In this document: one piece after another, positions 34,177-44,379 of the stretch
How the letters are laid out: each line of letters opens with the position of its first letter
Numbering within the stretch: position 1 is the stretch's first letter
Assembly (NCBI GenBank): GCA_015178975.1
Contig: WHVD01000089.1
Coordinates: 286,461 to 350,460 of the forward strand
Source of the DNA: Hysterangium stoloniferum
Taxonomy: Eukaryota > Basidiomycota > Agaricomycetes > Hysterangiales > Hysterangiaceae
Reading direction: 5' to 3'
DNA length: 64,000 bases
The notes under the pieces: generated by a model
What the model was told of the DNA's origin: nothing
The model's database searches: none
What the model saw: only the letters and a program-made list of their open reading frames with translations
Made by a program: the position numbers and the translations under genes

Positions 34177-34904
34177 CCGGCAATGGAAGCCTTCAAGGAT
34201 ACTCAGGCCGAAGAGCCCCTTGTCATGGACCCCCCCCCGGCCCACCCCATTCGCAGCCCCCCGCCGCAGCCGTCCTCTCCCCTCCACTCTGAGGATATGG
34301 CTGGCCCCTCCCGTCCCTTTCAGTCAAGTTGGATGCGCATGTCCATTAATTACCCCTCCAACATCTTCACTGTGGGACACACATTAACACGACTGGGACC
34401 AACCTTGCGGCACCCTCTTCTTAAAGGGCATATCCAGGGGCATAGTGGATCTTTCACGTTGTCGGACCGCATGAGTGCATTTTATTTATGCGTCAATGAC
34501 CCTAAGGAACAGCTGCTTTTAGTGGAGGATATTGAATGGGTGGAACTCTCCATGTTTCAGTCCTTATTTGTCAACTCTTCTTGTGTTCTTCCTGACCACA
34601 CACCAACCCACTCTGCAGTGGACCTCGTTGACTTGTTGGAGCAACTGTTGCCGGATTCGGACACCTCGAGAGGAATCCCCCCTGGGGGAGACATGAGCTC
34701 CACACCGCTCATCACTCCTACCCCGCCATCACTACACCCTCGACCCCCTCTCATTGCCCGTATTACTGATGCTTCCGCTGATCGCGTTCGTGCCATAATT
34801 CGAACGTGCCAGAAGGCCTACGGTTGTTGGGTCTCATCGATCCAAAAACTAGATGGGTTGACATCCGCCAATGACGCTTCGAGGCGGGAGGACATCGCTC
34901 TTTC

Positions 34905-35541
34905 TGTGAAGAGTCGATAGATTCTGACTGTTCAATATACGAAGTATAGCGTTTATTCAACTACTATTGGCAGGTATTGACCATTCAGTACAATACCGTA
35001 GATTACTAGACTGGCGGTACTAGCAGGGAGACACGCAACGCGTCACAAGAGCAACTGTACAGTTGCTCTTGATGGCTAGAATGAAAAGATGAAAGAGTTG
35101 ACCTTCACGGTACGTAGCTAGAAGTAAGATAGATAATCAACGAGAAGCTGAATATCTAAAGTAAAGAGATAGTAGCGCGAGTCGACTATAATGTCGACGA
35201 GCGCAAGGACCTTAGAGTGGAACTCAACCTTCGCGGTTCGAGTCCAAAGTCTATTAGTATGCGAGAGATCACTACCTTATAGGTAGTTGAGACGTTACCC
35301 TTGACACCTCTCGCTATTTGACGTCTGGGTCGTTTACGAGGTGGTGTCTGCTGGGTAAAAAGTGTCTATTGTTTGGCACCAAGAGTGCCCATACGTATAC
35401 ACAAAGCTTCGAACTACAAAATAAGGGTATGCTCGAAATATAGAAAGAATGTAAATGAAGAAAATAAATAATAAATAATAAAGTACTATAATCCAACTAT
35501 TATTCCTTAGTCCAATTATGCATATATGCATACCCTTCACA
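34905..35541 (-). repeat. L2-type solo LTR, TSD CTTTC
   Basis: 637 bp, TGTGAAGAGTCG...CCCTTCACA, with CTTTC at 34900-34904 and 35542-35546. Inserted in ORF3. Contains the 26-bp palindrome. Confidence 0.95.
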
Positions 35542-35677
35542 CTTTCCTTTCATGCCAAGCGTCTCACCTGGGGCAACGCTATCCTACACCTTGGGGGTTC
35601 ATTGCAGGATGCATGGGGAGGAGTTCCAAGCGTCCTTCGACATCTTCTTTGACATAGCTCTTCGACCTGGGGGGCAC

Positions 35678-36299
35678 TGTGAGAGGTATGGTGAAATACA
35701 CTCAGGAAATATAGTCGGATGAGCTCTTACTATATTTCCTTTATTATTTCTATTTTCTCTCTTTTATTATATCTATAATTAGTTCGACAACCTATGTATG
35801 CGGTACATTGACTCTTGTGGGCACACACACGCCAGACCTATGTATTCTAGCGCCCGTAGTTTAGAACTCAGAGACTTTTTACACTGCAACCATGACTTAC
35901 CCAGACACCCATTAGTGTCCTGTAAGTTGTGATTGGTGTATCGTCTCGACCATCACAGACGGGCTTTAGCTATCTACTCTATCAGAGTTTCAAACTATAC
36001 CAGTCGAAACTCAATCCTTATCGCAACTCGCGTGGACCACATCCATGCTATTCTATTATTCAACTCTCTAGTACTCTACTTTACTCTCGAGCAGAATCGC
36101 ACTTGACAGTTGATTCTACTTATTCGTTTTAGCTCTCTACCTTATTCTAGATAGCTACTTCCTTCTACCGTATTGAACTAAGTAGTCAATACGCGTTCAT
36201 TCTGTATTAGACTTCGACAGTCAATACATCTTAGTGTCGTACCTAAACGGTCGATATTCTTCGTATATAGAGCAGTTAGAACTTCCACTACTCTTCACA
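35678..36299 (+). repeat. Gyp-A copy 1, 3' LTR (L1 type)
   Basis: 622 bp, TGTGAGAGGTATGG...CTACTCTTCACA, preceded by the PPT CCTGGGGGGCAC (35666-35677). The hairpin GGAAATATAGT/ACTATATTTCC is perfect here. Confidence 0.92.
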
Positions 36300-36300
36300 G

Positions 36301-36429
36301 TGTGAAGGGTATGCATATATGCATGATTGGACAGTGGAATAAAATGCATATTATAGTACTTTATTATCTAGTTTCTTTTCTTTAATTCTCTATATCCTTC
36401 GAGCATACCTGTATCTCTTAGTTCGAAAC
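36301..36429 (+). repeat. L2-type LTR, left part
   Basis: TGTGAAGGGTATGCATATATGC...TTCGAAAC. The LTR resumes at 53414 after Gyp-C; the two parts together measure about 635 bp, a normal L2 length. Confidence 0.85.
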
Positions 36430-36942
36430 TGTTATGACCGGACAATCCCGCTGGACTCCAGGCACTAACCCGTACGCCCCCACGCGCTACAAGCACCAAT
36501 CGTCTGTTTATAGGATTTCCCGCCTGGACTCCGTTACGTCAAGACTCGTTACGTTCGAGCTCATTACGACACATATCAGTCACCGGACTTCCCCCGGACT
36601 CCGTCTCTGTCTATGTCCGTCTTCGTCCCACGCATCAGTCACTGGTCCCCGCTTAGAATCCCGTCACCGCTCTAATTGAGCCCCATTCCCGTTTTAGTCA
36701 AATGACCTGTCACGATTTAGGACTCCGCTCCCGCTCCATTTCCCATTATGGGTTATGCTTTGTTACAATTCGGACTCCGCTCCCGCTCCATTTCCCGTTA
36801 TGGGTTATGCTTTGTCACAATTCGGACTCCGCTCCGTTCCGTCCCGTTCCTAACACCAATTTGGTGTTTACTATTCCCGTTTTATGTTTTGTTAGTTTCG
36901 TTTCATTATTACTGGATTTGGTATGTCATACATTCCACGGTC

Positions 36943-36986
36943 TATATAAACTGGCAGATGTTGTACATACAATCCAGTCAGAAAAT
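36943..36986 (+). promoter_or_regulatory. Gyp-C LTR TATA box and predicted transcript start
   Basis: TATATAA at 36943-36949 is followed 33 bp later by AGTCAGAAAAT (36976-36986). That 11-mer is the exact complement of the sequence at 43034-43044 just inside the element. The spacing fits the 5' end of the RNA. Confidence 0.7.
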
Positions 36987-37181
36987 TAGCTTAAATTCCC
37001 CCCAGTAATCTAATAATATTTTCCGCTCTAAAACCTTACTCAATTCACATCGCTCGCACTAGCCGGAGCCCACGGGCTCCGGCGCATCTATCTCTCTCAA
37101 CTAACTCGACTCACGACCCACGACCTCTGACTTACGACCCACGACCCGACTTACGACCTACGACCCACTGTGAGGAGTATG

Positions 37182-37208
37182 CTTTTACCACAGTATCATT
37201 GTGGTAAA
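37182..37208 (+). promoter_or_regulatory. L3 LTR terminal hairpin
   Basis: TTTTACCACA and TGTGGTAAAA form a perfect 10-bp stem around a 7-nt loop, 14 bp from the LTR start. Also at 42415-42441. Confidence 0.75.
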
Positions 37209-37642
37209 ACACTCCTTTTATTTCATTTATATTTTACATATTTTATTCATATTTTTCTATCTTTCATATTCTTCGAATCTTGCATATTTCATTAGTTCGA
37301 AGCATTGTGTATACTTGTGGGTGCACTCAGCACCAATTAGAACTCAGACACACTTTAACCCAAGAACCACCACTCGTAAGACACAAACTAGGTCTACTAC
37401 GAGCGGTGATCAGGGTAACGTGTCAGCTACCACATAGGTAGCATTATCTGAACTACTGAGCACTTCTGGTCTCGAACTGTAATAGTTGAGGCCTCCACTC
37501 GAACCATCGCACTCATTGACTCCTTCATCATCTTGTGCTCTTTCTCTCACTTTCTCTTATATTACACCAAATAGGTCAATATCCTCCTCTTCTACTCATT
37601 TCTTCGTATATAGAACGGTCTGAACTTCTACCACTCTTCACA

Positions 37643-37660
37643 GTGGTGATCCGAGCCGGA
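37643..37660 (+). promoter_or_regulatory. L3 element primer-binding site
   Basis: GTGGTGATCCGAGCCGG directly follows the 5' LTR. It nearly matches the sites at 56939 and (minus) 23028 and 52115, linking the L3 elements to the Gyp-A replication system. Confidence 0.7.
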
Positions 37661-37728
37661 CCGTACTTTCCCTACGAAGAAAATCTCTTTTTATATTCAA
37701 TACGAAATTCTAACTACACAGCTGCGAA

Positions 37729-39318
37729 GTGTCAACATTTGCAACTTCGCAAAACGCTGTCTGGAACTTCTCGCACGCTGAGCGTTGCGAATCTGGTCAA
37801 ATGGAAGGTAACTCGAACTTCGAGCAGTCGAGTCCCTTGGAAAGGCAAAATGCTCGCATCTTCATGAAGGATACACTGGTCTTCCCGCCGAGACAAGTTA
37901 TGCTCGAGCATCATGGTCAATTACTTTATTCGGAGCCTGTCAATGTGAAGTGGAGCTCCTATTATGCTTCTCGAGTTTCAAGGGATAAGGTCATTGCTGC
38001 CACGAAGGATTACAGGACTAGATACCCATCCATGCCTGCAACAGTAGCAGTTTGGCTAGGTCGGTATCATGGCATCATATCAGCACACGATTTATTCACT
38101 CAGCCTGGAACTCTTGACGAGGTAACAAAGTTGATCCCGAAGTGGTCAAACGAAGTGATGTTCTTCCGAGAAAAGGGAATAGCGGGTATCAAGATGGAAC
38201 TGTTCATTCTGCTCTCCGATTTGCTTTGTGTACATGATGATCTGCTACAGATTATGCATGTATTGCTCGGAGGGAACCACATCATGCCAAGGGTCGATAC
38301 GGATTTCAGATACATTCAAATGTTGAAGGAATCCATATACGGTAAACCCTCGAATGTGTGTTTCGCCTACTTCACTCTCAGGTCGAGATTGATGCACAAC
38401 CTGGAGAGATGTAACAAGATGATGGCGGAATTGCTCAATGGGTTTGATGAGCCAACACGAAGACCCTCTGGTCCCTTTCACAAAGAATGTCCTGGAATCT
38501 ATGCCAGATCAACTGCCAAAAATGGACAGTCGTCTTTCTCGGACGCGTCTGCAGAAAAGATCGCAGCCAAAGTCATCTCCAGTTCCCCATCATCCTCAGG
38601 TCGAGATTCGCAGTGTCCTGACGAATCTCGCCATCTATCACTTATCCATCCTATCCCATTTACTCTGCCGAGTGGACCCTCCAACAAGTCGTCTAATAAC
38701 TTGAATGATTGGGACTGCGGTAAAGGGTTGGAAACTGGGGGGCAGAAATCAGACGATGGTTCTGACAATAGAAAAGGCTCGGAACAGGACTCACCAATGT
38801 TGTCTTCCTCGAATGTGTCTATGGAAAAGATCACAGTCAAAGTCGTCTCCAGTTCCCTATCATTCTCAGGTCGAGATTCGCAGTGTCCTGACGAATCTCG
38901 CCATCCATCATCTATCCATCCTATTCCATTTACTTCCCCGAGTGGACCTTCCAACAAGTTGTCCAATAACTCGAACGATTGGAATTGCGATAGAGGCCTG
39001 GGAACTGGGGAGCAGAAATCAGACAATGGTTCTGATAATAGAAAAGGCTCAGAACAGGACTCACCAATGGTAAAGCTATCCCACCTCACAGAGCTTGACA
39101 AAGGTCTTCCCATGGAGACCCCACTGGGAATTCATCAACATAAACCCCTAATCCCAGCATGGAGGTTGCTGATGAAGTTTCTGCAAATGGAAGTCGACCA
39201 CAAACGCATCGCACTGGATACCCCTCGACAAACCAAGCCGAGGACAGATACATATCCATTCGACCCAGGACGCTCCCTCAAAATTTATGTTGTATGGGAG
39301 ACAATCGTGATGTTGTGA
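37729..39318 (+). CDS. Gag-only L3 element no. 1 Gag protein
   Basis: An intact 529-codon ORF. Residues about 60-260 align with the N-terminal half of Gyp-A Gag: FPPRQV, ATVAVWLGRYHGIISAHDLF (compare VTVAVWLGHYQAILSAQDLF), PGTLDEVTKLIPKWSNEV, QIMHVLLGGNHI, YFTLRSRLM. The rest is Ser/Asp-rich and holds a 90-codon tandem duplication (38531-39070, SSGRDSQCPDESRH in each unit). There is no zinc knuckle, unlike full Gyp-A Gag. The protein is probably a particle or RNA-packaging component; that is inferred from homology only. The start codon is the first Met in frame; the conserved region begins later. Confidence 0.8.
   Translation: MSTFATSQNAVWNFSHAERCESGQMEGNSNFEQSSPLERQNARIFMKDTLVFPPRQVMLEHHGQLLYSEPVNVKWSSYYASRVSRDKVIAATKDYRTRYPSMPATVAVWLGRYHGIISAHDLFTQPGTLDEVTKLIPKWSNEVMFFREKGIAGIKMELFILLSDLLCVHDDLLQIMHVLLGGNHIMPRVDTDFRYIQMLKESIYGKPSNVCFAYFTLRSRLMHNLERCNKMMAELLNGFDEPTRRPSGPFHKECPGIYARSTAKNGQSSFSDASAEKIAAKVISSSPSSSGRDSQCPDESRHLSLIHPIPFTLPSGPSNKSSNNLNDWDCGKGLETGGQKSDDGSDNRKGSEQDSPMLSSSNVSMEKITVKVVSSSLSFSGRDSQCPDESRHPSSIHPIPFTSPSGPSNKLSNNSNDWNCDRGLGTGEQKSDNGSDNRKGSEQDSPMVKLSHLTELDKGLPMETPLGIHQHKPLIPAWRLLMKFLQMEVDHKRIALDTPRQTKPRTDTYPFDPGRSLKIYVVWETIVML
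38531..39070 (+). repeat. 270-bp tandem duplication inside gag
   Basis: AGTCATCTCC at 38571 recurs as AGTCGTCTCC at 38841. The unit keeps the reading frame (90 codons). The minus-strand sister element has a single unit (50320-50590). Confidence 0.8.
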
Positions 39319-39898
39319 GATTGTTCTGGAACAACAATGTCGCAACAGGGGGGCAGTATAGGGGTATAGGAGAGGGCACCTTATGGGATCGTCATCTATG
39401 GCCTGCAAGAGCATGCTAACATCTGCATCACCAGTCTCGCCAATGGAACAGTCGAGAGCTGGGTGCAGTGCATGAGTGCATAGGCGCAACTGTGCGGGAG
39501 TGTGGGTGCTGGCGTATGGCTGCAGGTGTATGGGTACAAGCATATGGGTGCGGTGCATGGATGCAGGTGTGGCAGCATGCAAACAACTGCGTCACCAGTC
39601 TCGCCAATGAAATGGTCAAGAGCTGGATGCAGTGGGCGAGCATGCTGCGAGAGTGCGCAAGTGTGGCGCGTGGGTATGGTTTGAAGACGCGGGTGTGCGC
39701 AGGTCCGGTGCGTGGGCGTGGTTTGAAGGCGCAATTGCGTGGGTGCGCAGGTGTGGCGCGTGGGCATAGTTTGAAGACGCCGGTGCGCTGCGTGACACGT
39801 GAATGTGCGCGCACGCGCGACGCGTGAAGGTGCACGCGCGCGACGCGTGAAAGTGCGCACGCGCGACACGTGAATGTGCGTGCACGCGACGAGTGAAG
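39319..39898 (+). repeat. Non-coding interior of gag-only element with imperfect GC-rich repeats
   Basis: After the gag stop comes sequence with a duplicated block (CATCACCAGTCTCGCCAATG at about 39427 and the variant at about 39590) and GTGCGCGC-rich imperfect repeats from about 39640. No conserved protein is seen. Confidence 0.6.
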
Positions 39899-39906
39899 GT
39901 GCGTGC

Positions 39907-40077
39907 GTGTGGATGTAGTGTGCGTGTGGATGTAGTGCGCGTGTGGATGTAGTGCGCGTGTGGATGTAGTGCGCGTGTGGATGTAGTGCGCGTGTGGATG
40001 TAGTGCGCGTGTGGATGTAGTGCGCGTGTGGATGTAGTGCGCGTGTGGATGTAGTGCGCGTGTGGATGTAGTGCGCA
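39907..40077 (+). repeat. 17-bp minisatellite, about ten copies
   Basis: Unit GTGTGGATGTAGTGCGC, nearly perfect. Alternating purine-pyrimidine GCGCGTGTG could adopt Z-DNA. It is open in all minus-strand frames only because of the repeat. Confidence 0.92.
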
Positions 40078-40080
40078 TGT

Positions 40081-40440
40081 GCGGGAGGTGGTGCGTGCGC
40101 ACGACGCATGGAGGTGGTGCGTGCGCACGACGCGTGGAGGCGGTGCGTGCACACGACGCGTTGAGGTGGTGCGTGCGCACGATGTGTGGAGGTGGTGTGT
40201 GCGCGCGGCGTGTGGAGGTGGTGTGTGCGCGCGGCATGTGGTGGTGCATGGACATGGGACATGGCGCGTGCACACGGTGTGTGGAGGTGCATGGACTTGC
40301 TGCGTGCGCGTGGCGTGTGGAGGTGCGTGGATGTGGTGTGTGCGCGCGGCGTGTGGATGCGTGTGGATGTGGTGCGCGCGCACGGCGCGTGGATGAAGGT
40401 GTGCGCACGCGGCTCATGGATGTGGGCACGTCGCACGGGT
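40081..40440 (+). repeat. 26-bp minisatellite, degenerating
   Basis: Six or more units of GAGGTGGTGCGTGCGCACGA plus CGCGTG, each containing the self-complementary CGTGCGCACG, then diverged units to about 40440. Confidence 0.88.
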
Positions 40441-42401
40441 GCACAAGTGCAGTACGAAGGTACACAAGTGCGGTACGAAGGCGCGGTTTGCGGGCATATG
40501 GTGCGGGCATATTGGTGTGGCACACGAACATGGGCGCGTGCGTGCAGTACATGGATGGGGGTGCGCTGCGTAAGTGAAGACGTATAAGGATAAGGAGTGG
40601 GAGGCAGACCTGGAGAGACAGGGTGCAGAGAAGATCGATTTGTCGACTATCCCACCCCGTCCACCCGCTGAGCAACAGCCGTCCTCGTCCTCCTTTTCAG
40701 CCACTGCACCACCCTTCTCAAAATGGCACCTTTTGCTATTCTCGAGTCTGACAAATTCGAGGGTGTGCAGCGCGAATGTGCAAGTATGGGTGCGTAAAGT
40801 GCGGTCCATTGGTGCAGTTCGAGGGTGCATTGTGTGGGTTCGAGGGTGCACTGTGCGGGTGCATAGTGCATGCTAGGGTTCAAAGGGCGACTGGGCCAAT
40901 GGAAACAGAGGGTACTGCAGAGCAAGGCAACATAAGGGCGTGGATTTGAGTCACTGGGGAGATACCCTCCAAGTGACGAGCGATTGGGGCTGTGGGCCTA
41001 CTTTCAAAGGACCATCCCATGGTGCTGTGTAGAGTCAGTGCTATAATATCTTACCCAGTCCCTCCAACAACAAGGAGATGGTGTGAGGTCGACAGTCGAG
41101 TACGAAACAGAGTAAAGGACTGACTTCCAAAACTTGTGGACACATGTGGACACAGGGCCGTGTCACCTCATAACGACGCCTTCACACCATCTCAACCTTC
41201 AACGTCATCTACTCTTAGCCTTTCCCTCTGCTAAAGCTTCATACTGAAATAGTCGAAGCTCTGTTCTTCTAAGCCTTTCAACTTACAGGTTCAGCACACA
41301 CTGTTCAACAAGGTCTTTCCTCAAGGATAAAGCTTCGCACTGAAATAGTCGAAGCTTTGCCTTTCTGACCTTCGCAACTTACAGCGTGCAATGTTTTTCA
41401 ACAAGGTATCCATGGGCGACAGATCTTCGATTTCACCTCCACCTGGTGCTCTTAGCATCTTCGATGCCTACAAAATACACTCATTGTTCGCAGTCAAATC
41501 CACCCTTTCCTCTCCACCCCTCCACTTTACCTTCGTTGGCAGTCGACTAGCTACAAAAAGGTTCAATAACTTGCAGGGCAACACCTAGGTCAGAGAACTA
41601 TGTGACCCAACCTCAGTGCTGTATTTGGGTCCATCATCACAATTGTACTGAACTCAGTCAATTTTGTGATTTTTTCTTTTTTCCTCCGGACTCACCTACC
41701 TACTTGAAGCATTACTGGACACTTTCTAGACCTGCCATGGGCTAGACCTTTCGGGAACACAGACTGCAACCTAACTGTGCACAATAATGGTTAATTTGCG
41801 AGATCGTGGTGGAATCACAATATCGCAAAGTGGGGAGCGGTATAGGGGGTATAGGGTATACATCCTGGCATGCTGCTAGGTCCCATAGACTAGCAGCATG
41901 GAAAGATCCTAATCCCAAGTCTTACACTATCTCGCCACAGCAAAGCATCATAAACCTCCTCCAGTACTCATTTAAGGAGGAGGAGATCCCGATGGACTCT
42001 AATGATAGCTTACCCTCCTAACCCCAAGATGCACTGCCCAACGAGTTACATGACAGTCTGTCTGCCTACAGAACATCTACTATGAGGAATGCCTCGTGTC
42101 CTGGAAGGAGACAATGTGGCAGTGTCTAGAAGGCTATCAAGTAGTCCATTTGCTGTTCGAGGACTGAAGGAGTGCTCGACTAGGGACTGAAGGAAAAGAA
42201 TGGATCTATTTTTTTCCCTTCCCTTCCCTCCCTTTTTCCACATCGACATCTTCCCTTACTGCTCCTAAACCCACCAACCTCTTTTCAAATACTGGGGTCT
42301 TGGCACCTTGCGTTTTGGGGGGCTTCACACAAGACACCTGGGGGGCATCCCCGAAGCTTTCCAGAACTTCGTATAGCACATCCCTTCGAACTGGGGGGCA
42401 C
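40441..42401 (+). other. 3' interior of gag-only element, degenerate
   Basis: No intact gene. A duplicated block of about 98 bp period (AAGCTTC...GTCGAAGCTNTG at 41233 and 41331) contains a short inverted repeat. The last 110 bp (GGCTTCACACAAGACACCTG to the PPT) match the very end of Gyp-A ORF3 and its purine tract, suggesting that the element retains the 3' end of a Gyp-A-like ancestor. Confidence 0.55.
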
Positions 42402-42875
42402 TGTGAGGAGTATGCTTTTACCACAGTATCATTGTGGTAAAACACTCCTTTTATTTCATTTATATTTTACATATTTTATTCATATTTTTCTATCTTTCAT
42501 ATTCTTCGAATCTTGCATATTTCATTAGTTCGAAGCATTGTGTATACTTGTGGGTGCACTCAGCACCAATTAGAACTCAGACACACTTTAACCCAAGAAC
42601 CACCACTCGTAAGACACAAACTAGGTCTACTACGAGCGGTGATCAGGGTAACGTGTCAGCTACCACATAGGTAGCATTATCTGAACTACTGAGCACTTCT
42701 GGCCTCGAACTGTAATAGTCGAGGCCTCCACTCGAACCATCGCACTCATTGACTCCTTCATCATCTTGTGCTCTTTCTCTCACTTTCTCTTATATTACAC
42801 CAAATAGGTTAATATCCTCCTCTTCTACTCATTTCTTCGTATATAGAACGGTCTGAACTTCTACCACTCTTCACA
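42402..42875 (+). repeat. Gag-only L3 element no. 1, 3' LTR
   Basis: 474 bp, TGTGAGGAGTATGC...CCACTCTTCACA, followed by the CCCAC duplication. Confidence 0.93.
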
Positions 42876-43033
42876 CCCACGAACCCCGCCCGGACTCCCT
42901 GGGATCCCCGTCCATCCGTTTGAAATTGGACAACACGATCTAGCGAGGGTGCAGCCTATAAGCTGAAGCCAAGTCCTACCGGATATCCCACGGGTTTCTC
43001 TGGAGACCCGGCCTGTGTGTGTATCCTAACAGT

Positions 43034-43044
43034 ATTTTCTGACT
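43034..43044 (+). promoter_or_regulatory. Gyp-C self-primer-binding site
   Basis: ATTTTCTGACT, two bases inside the element, is the exact complement of AGTCAGAAAAT at 36976-36986 in its own LTR. It does not begin with TGG, so it does not look like a tRNA 3'-end site. Tf1-type elements prime in this way. Confidence 0.8.
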
Positions 43045-43067
43045 AATACTCGCAGATTGTTTTCATT

Positions 43068-44293
43068 ATGCCACCAAGAAGAAGTACACACGCACAGTCA
43101 TCAATGCCTGGACCGTCAACTCTTCATTCCCCGTTAACTCTGTATACCAGTCAGACGCTTGCGAACCAGTCGGAACCCATGGAAGAAGCCCGTATCGAAG
43201 AAGTCCCGGAAAACCTGGACGAATCCGAGAACAAGTACGATTCTGTGGCCCCCGACAAGGGCAAAGGTGTCGAAATCCCTCTCGAAAACCCTCCACCTCT
43301 TCAACAACTGCATTTGGGGGATCCTACTTCTGAATTTTTAGCAGGAACCATAGATAAATTCATGATGCACCTGCTAGAAGAACGAAAGAAAAAGGAACAA
43401 GAACCTCCACGGTCAAAAGTCAATGCTCCGGAACCCTTCACGGGTTCCAACCCAAACAAACTCTCCACTTTCCTCATGCAATGTCACTTCAACTTCCGTG
43501 ATCGTGCCACTGCATTCTCCACAGACTCCCGAAAAGTCAATTACGCACTGTCATATTTGTTGGGATCCGCATTGAAATGGTTCGAACTGGCTTTTAGCGG
43601 AATCTCTGAGGAAGAGCCGCTCTGGCTTGAAAATTGGGAGGTGTTTGTTGAGGAGCTTGAAACCAACTTTGGCCCGTATGACCCGACAGGAGAAGCCGAG
43701 AATAGTCTCACAAATCTTCGTATGAAGGACATGCAGCGCATCACGGACTACATCATCCAATTCAATAATCTTGCAGCTCGTTGTCAGTGGGGCGATCCCG
43801 CTCTCCGCCACCAATTCTACGCTGGTCTGCCGTCCCGCCTTAAAGACGAAGTCTCAAAAGGAGAAGATGGCAAGCCAAAAACCCTGTCCCGTATGCGCCT
43901 CAAAGCTCAAAACGCGGACGCACGTTATTGGGAACATTGCGCAGAAGTTGCCCACGAGACGTCCGCGGACAAGTCAACAAGTCCAAGGACAAAAACAATA
44001 ACAACAATTCATCAACCAGCAACCAGAACTCCACGCAATCCGACAAGAAGAACGATAAAAAGTTTTCAAACAACAACAACAACAATAAGGACAATAAGGA
44101 CAACAACAAGGGTCAACAGTCTGGCAAGCAAGCCGGAAAACCCGACCTCTCAGGCAAACTCGGACCCGATGGCAAATTGACTCCACAAGAAAGACAATGT
44201 CGTATGGACAACAACCTCTGTCTCTTGTGCGGGAAACCCGGTCATCGAGTCCCGGAATGTCCGCTGGCAAAAGCAAACTCTTCAAAGGGTTGA
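43068..44293 (+). pseudogene. Gyp-C gag, frameshifted before the zinc knuckle
   Basis: Starts MPPRRSTHAQ 37 bp after the LTR. A retrotransposon Gag domain follows (EPFTGSNPNKLSTFLMQC, FELAFSGISEE, WEVFVEELETNFGPYDP, ITDYIIQFNNLA, HQFYAGLPSRLKDE). After about 43930 the meaningful frame moves by -1: a Lys/Asn/Gln-rich basic linker and the CCHC knuckle CLLCGKPGHRVPEC (about 44216-44257) are in the second frame. The shift could be mutational or programmed; an A-run lies nearby. Pol follows in a third frame. Confidence 0.82.
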
Positions 44294-44379
44294 TCAGCCA
44301 AAGCCTCCACGGAAACCCCGTCAAAGGACAAACTGGCTGCCGATTCGAAAAAAGAGTAAGCAACCCTGCAGACTCCGCG

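Larger units (their letters stand above)
31916..35660 (+). pseudogene. Gyp-A copy 1 ORF3, unknown function, split by two LTRs
   Basis: Best-preserved copy of the third gene. One frame runs 31916-33349 with a single stop (TGA 32630, where fragment B has TGG), continues after the Gyp-C solo LTR (34182-34904) and after an L2 solo LTR (35547-35660), together about 750 codons. Order: duplicated FPNFKRIPRPQ, a highly basic region (KTLKRKRREEYLEG, SRRTRQEWRRMEG), FYDWDKIQRIKLQ, the DCHEGFLLP to VWRGY domain, a proline-rich linker, MDIDHP, and a helical C-terminal domain (MSINYPSNIF, SDRMSAFYL, EDIEWVELSMFQS, VDLVDLLEQLL, RTCQKAYGCWVSSIQ, LQDAWGGVPS). No recognised catalytic motif, signal peptide or membrane span. 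Could be a nuclear or particle accessory protein; that is inference. Confidence 0.75.
37169..42875 (+). mobile_element. Gag-only L3 element no. 1 (non-autonomous), TSD CCCAC
   Basis: Complete LTR element of 5,707 bp with identical-length LTRs 37169-37642 and 42402-42875 (474 bp each; I noted three differences), primer site at 37643, PPT CGAACTGGGGGGCAC before the 3' LTR, and CCCAC at 37164-37168 and 42876-42880. Its only real gene is gag; no protease, RT, RNase H or integrase sequence is present. Inserted in the 5' LTR of Gyp-C. Near-identical LTRs indicate recent transposition using another element's enzymes. Confidence 0.9.

Noticed and set aside
31916-35660. ORF3 as an envelope gene
   Set aside because: Position fits, but I see no signal peptide, membrane span or cleavage site; the protein is proline-rich and basic.
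36296-36300. Target duplication for the L2 LTR 36301-53919
   Set aside because: CACAG on the left and GTCAG on the right do not match well enough; the origin of this LTR is left open.
39907-40440. CRISPR array or centromeric satellite
   Set aside because: Units are directly adjacent without spacers, the array is short, and it lies inside one retroelement.
39396-40675. Long overlapping minus-strand ORFs (His/Thr/Arg-rich)
   Set aside because: They follow the 17-bp and 26-bp repeats in several frames at once and have no conserved counterpart in the sister element.
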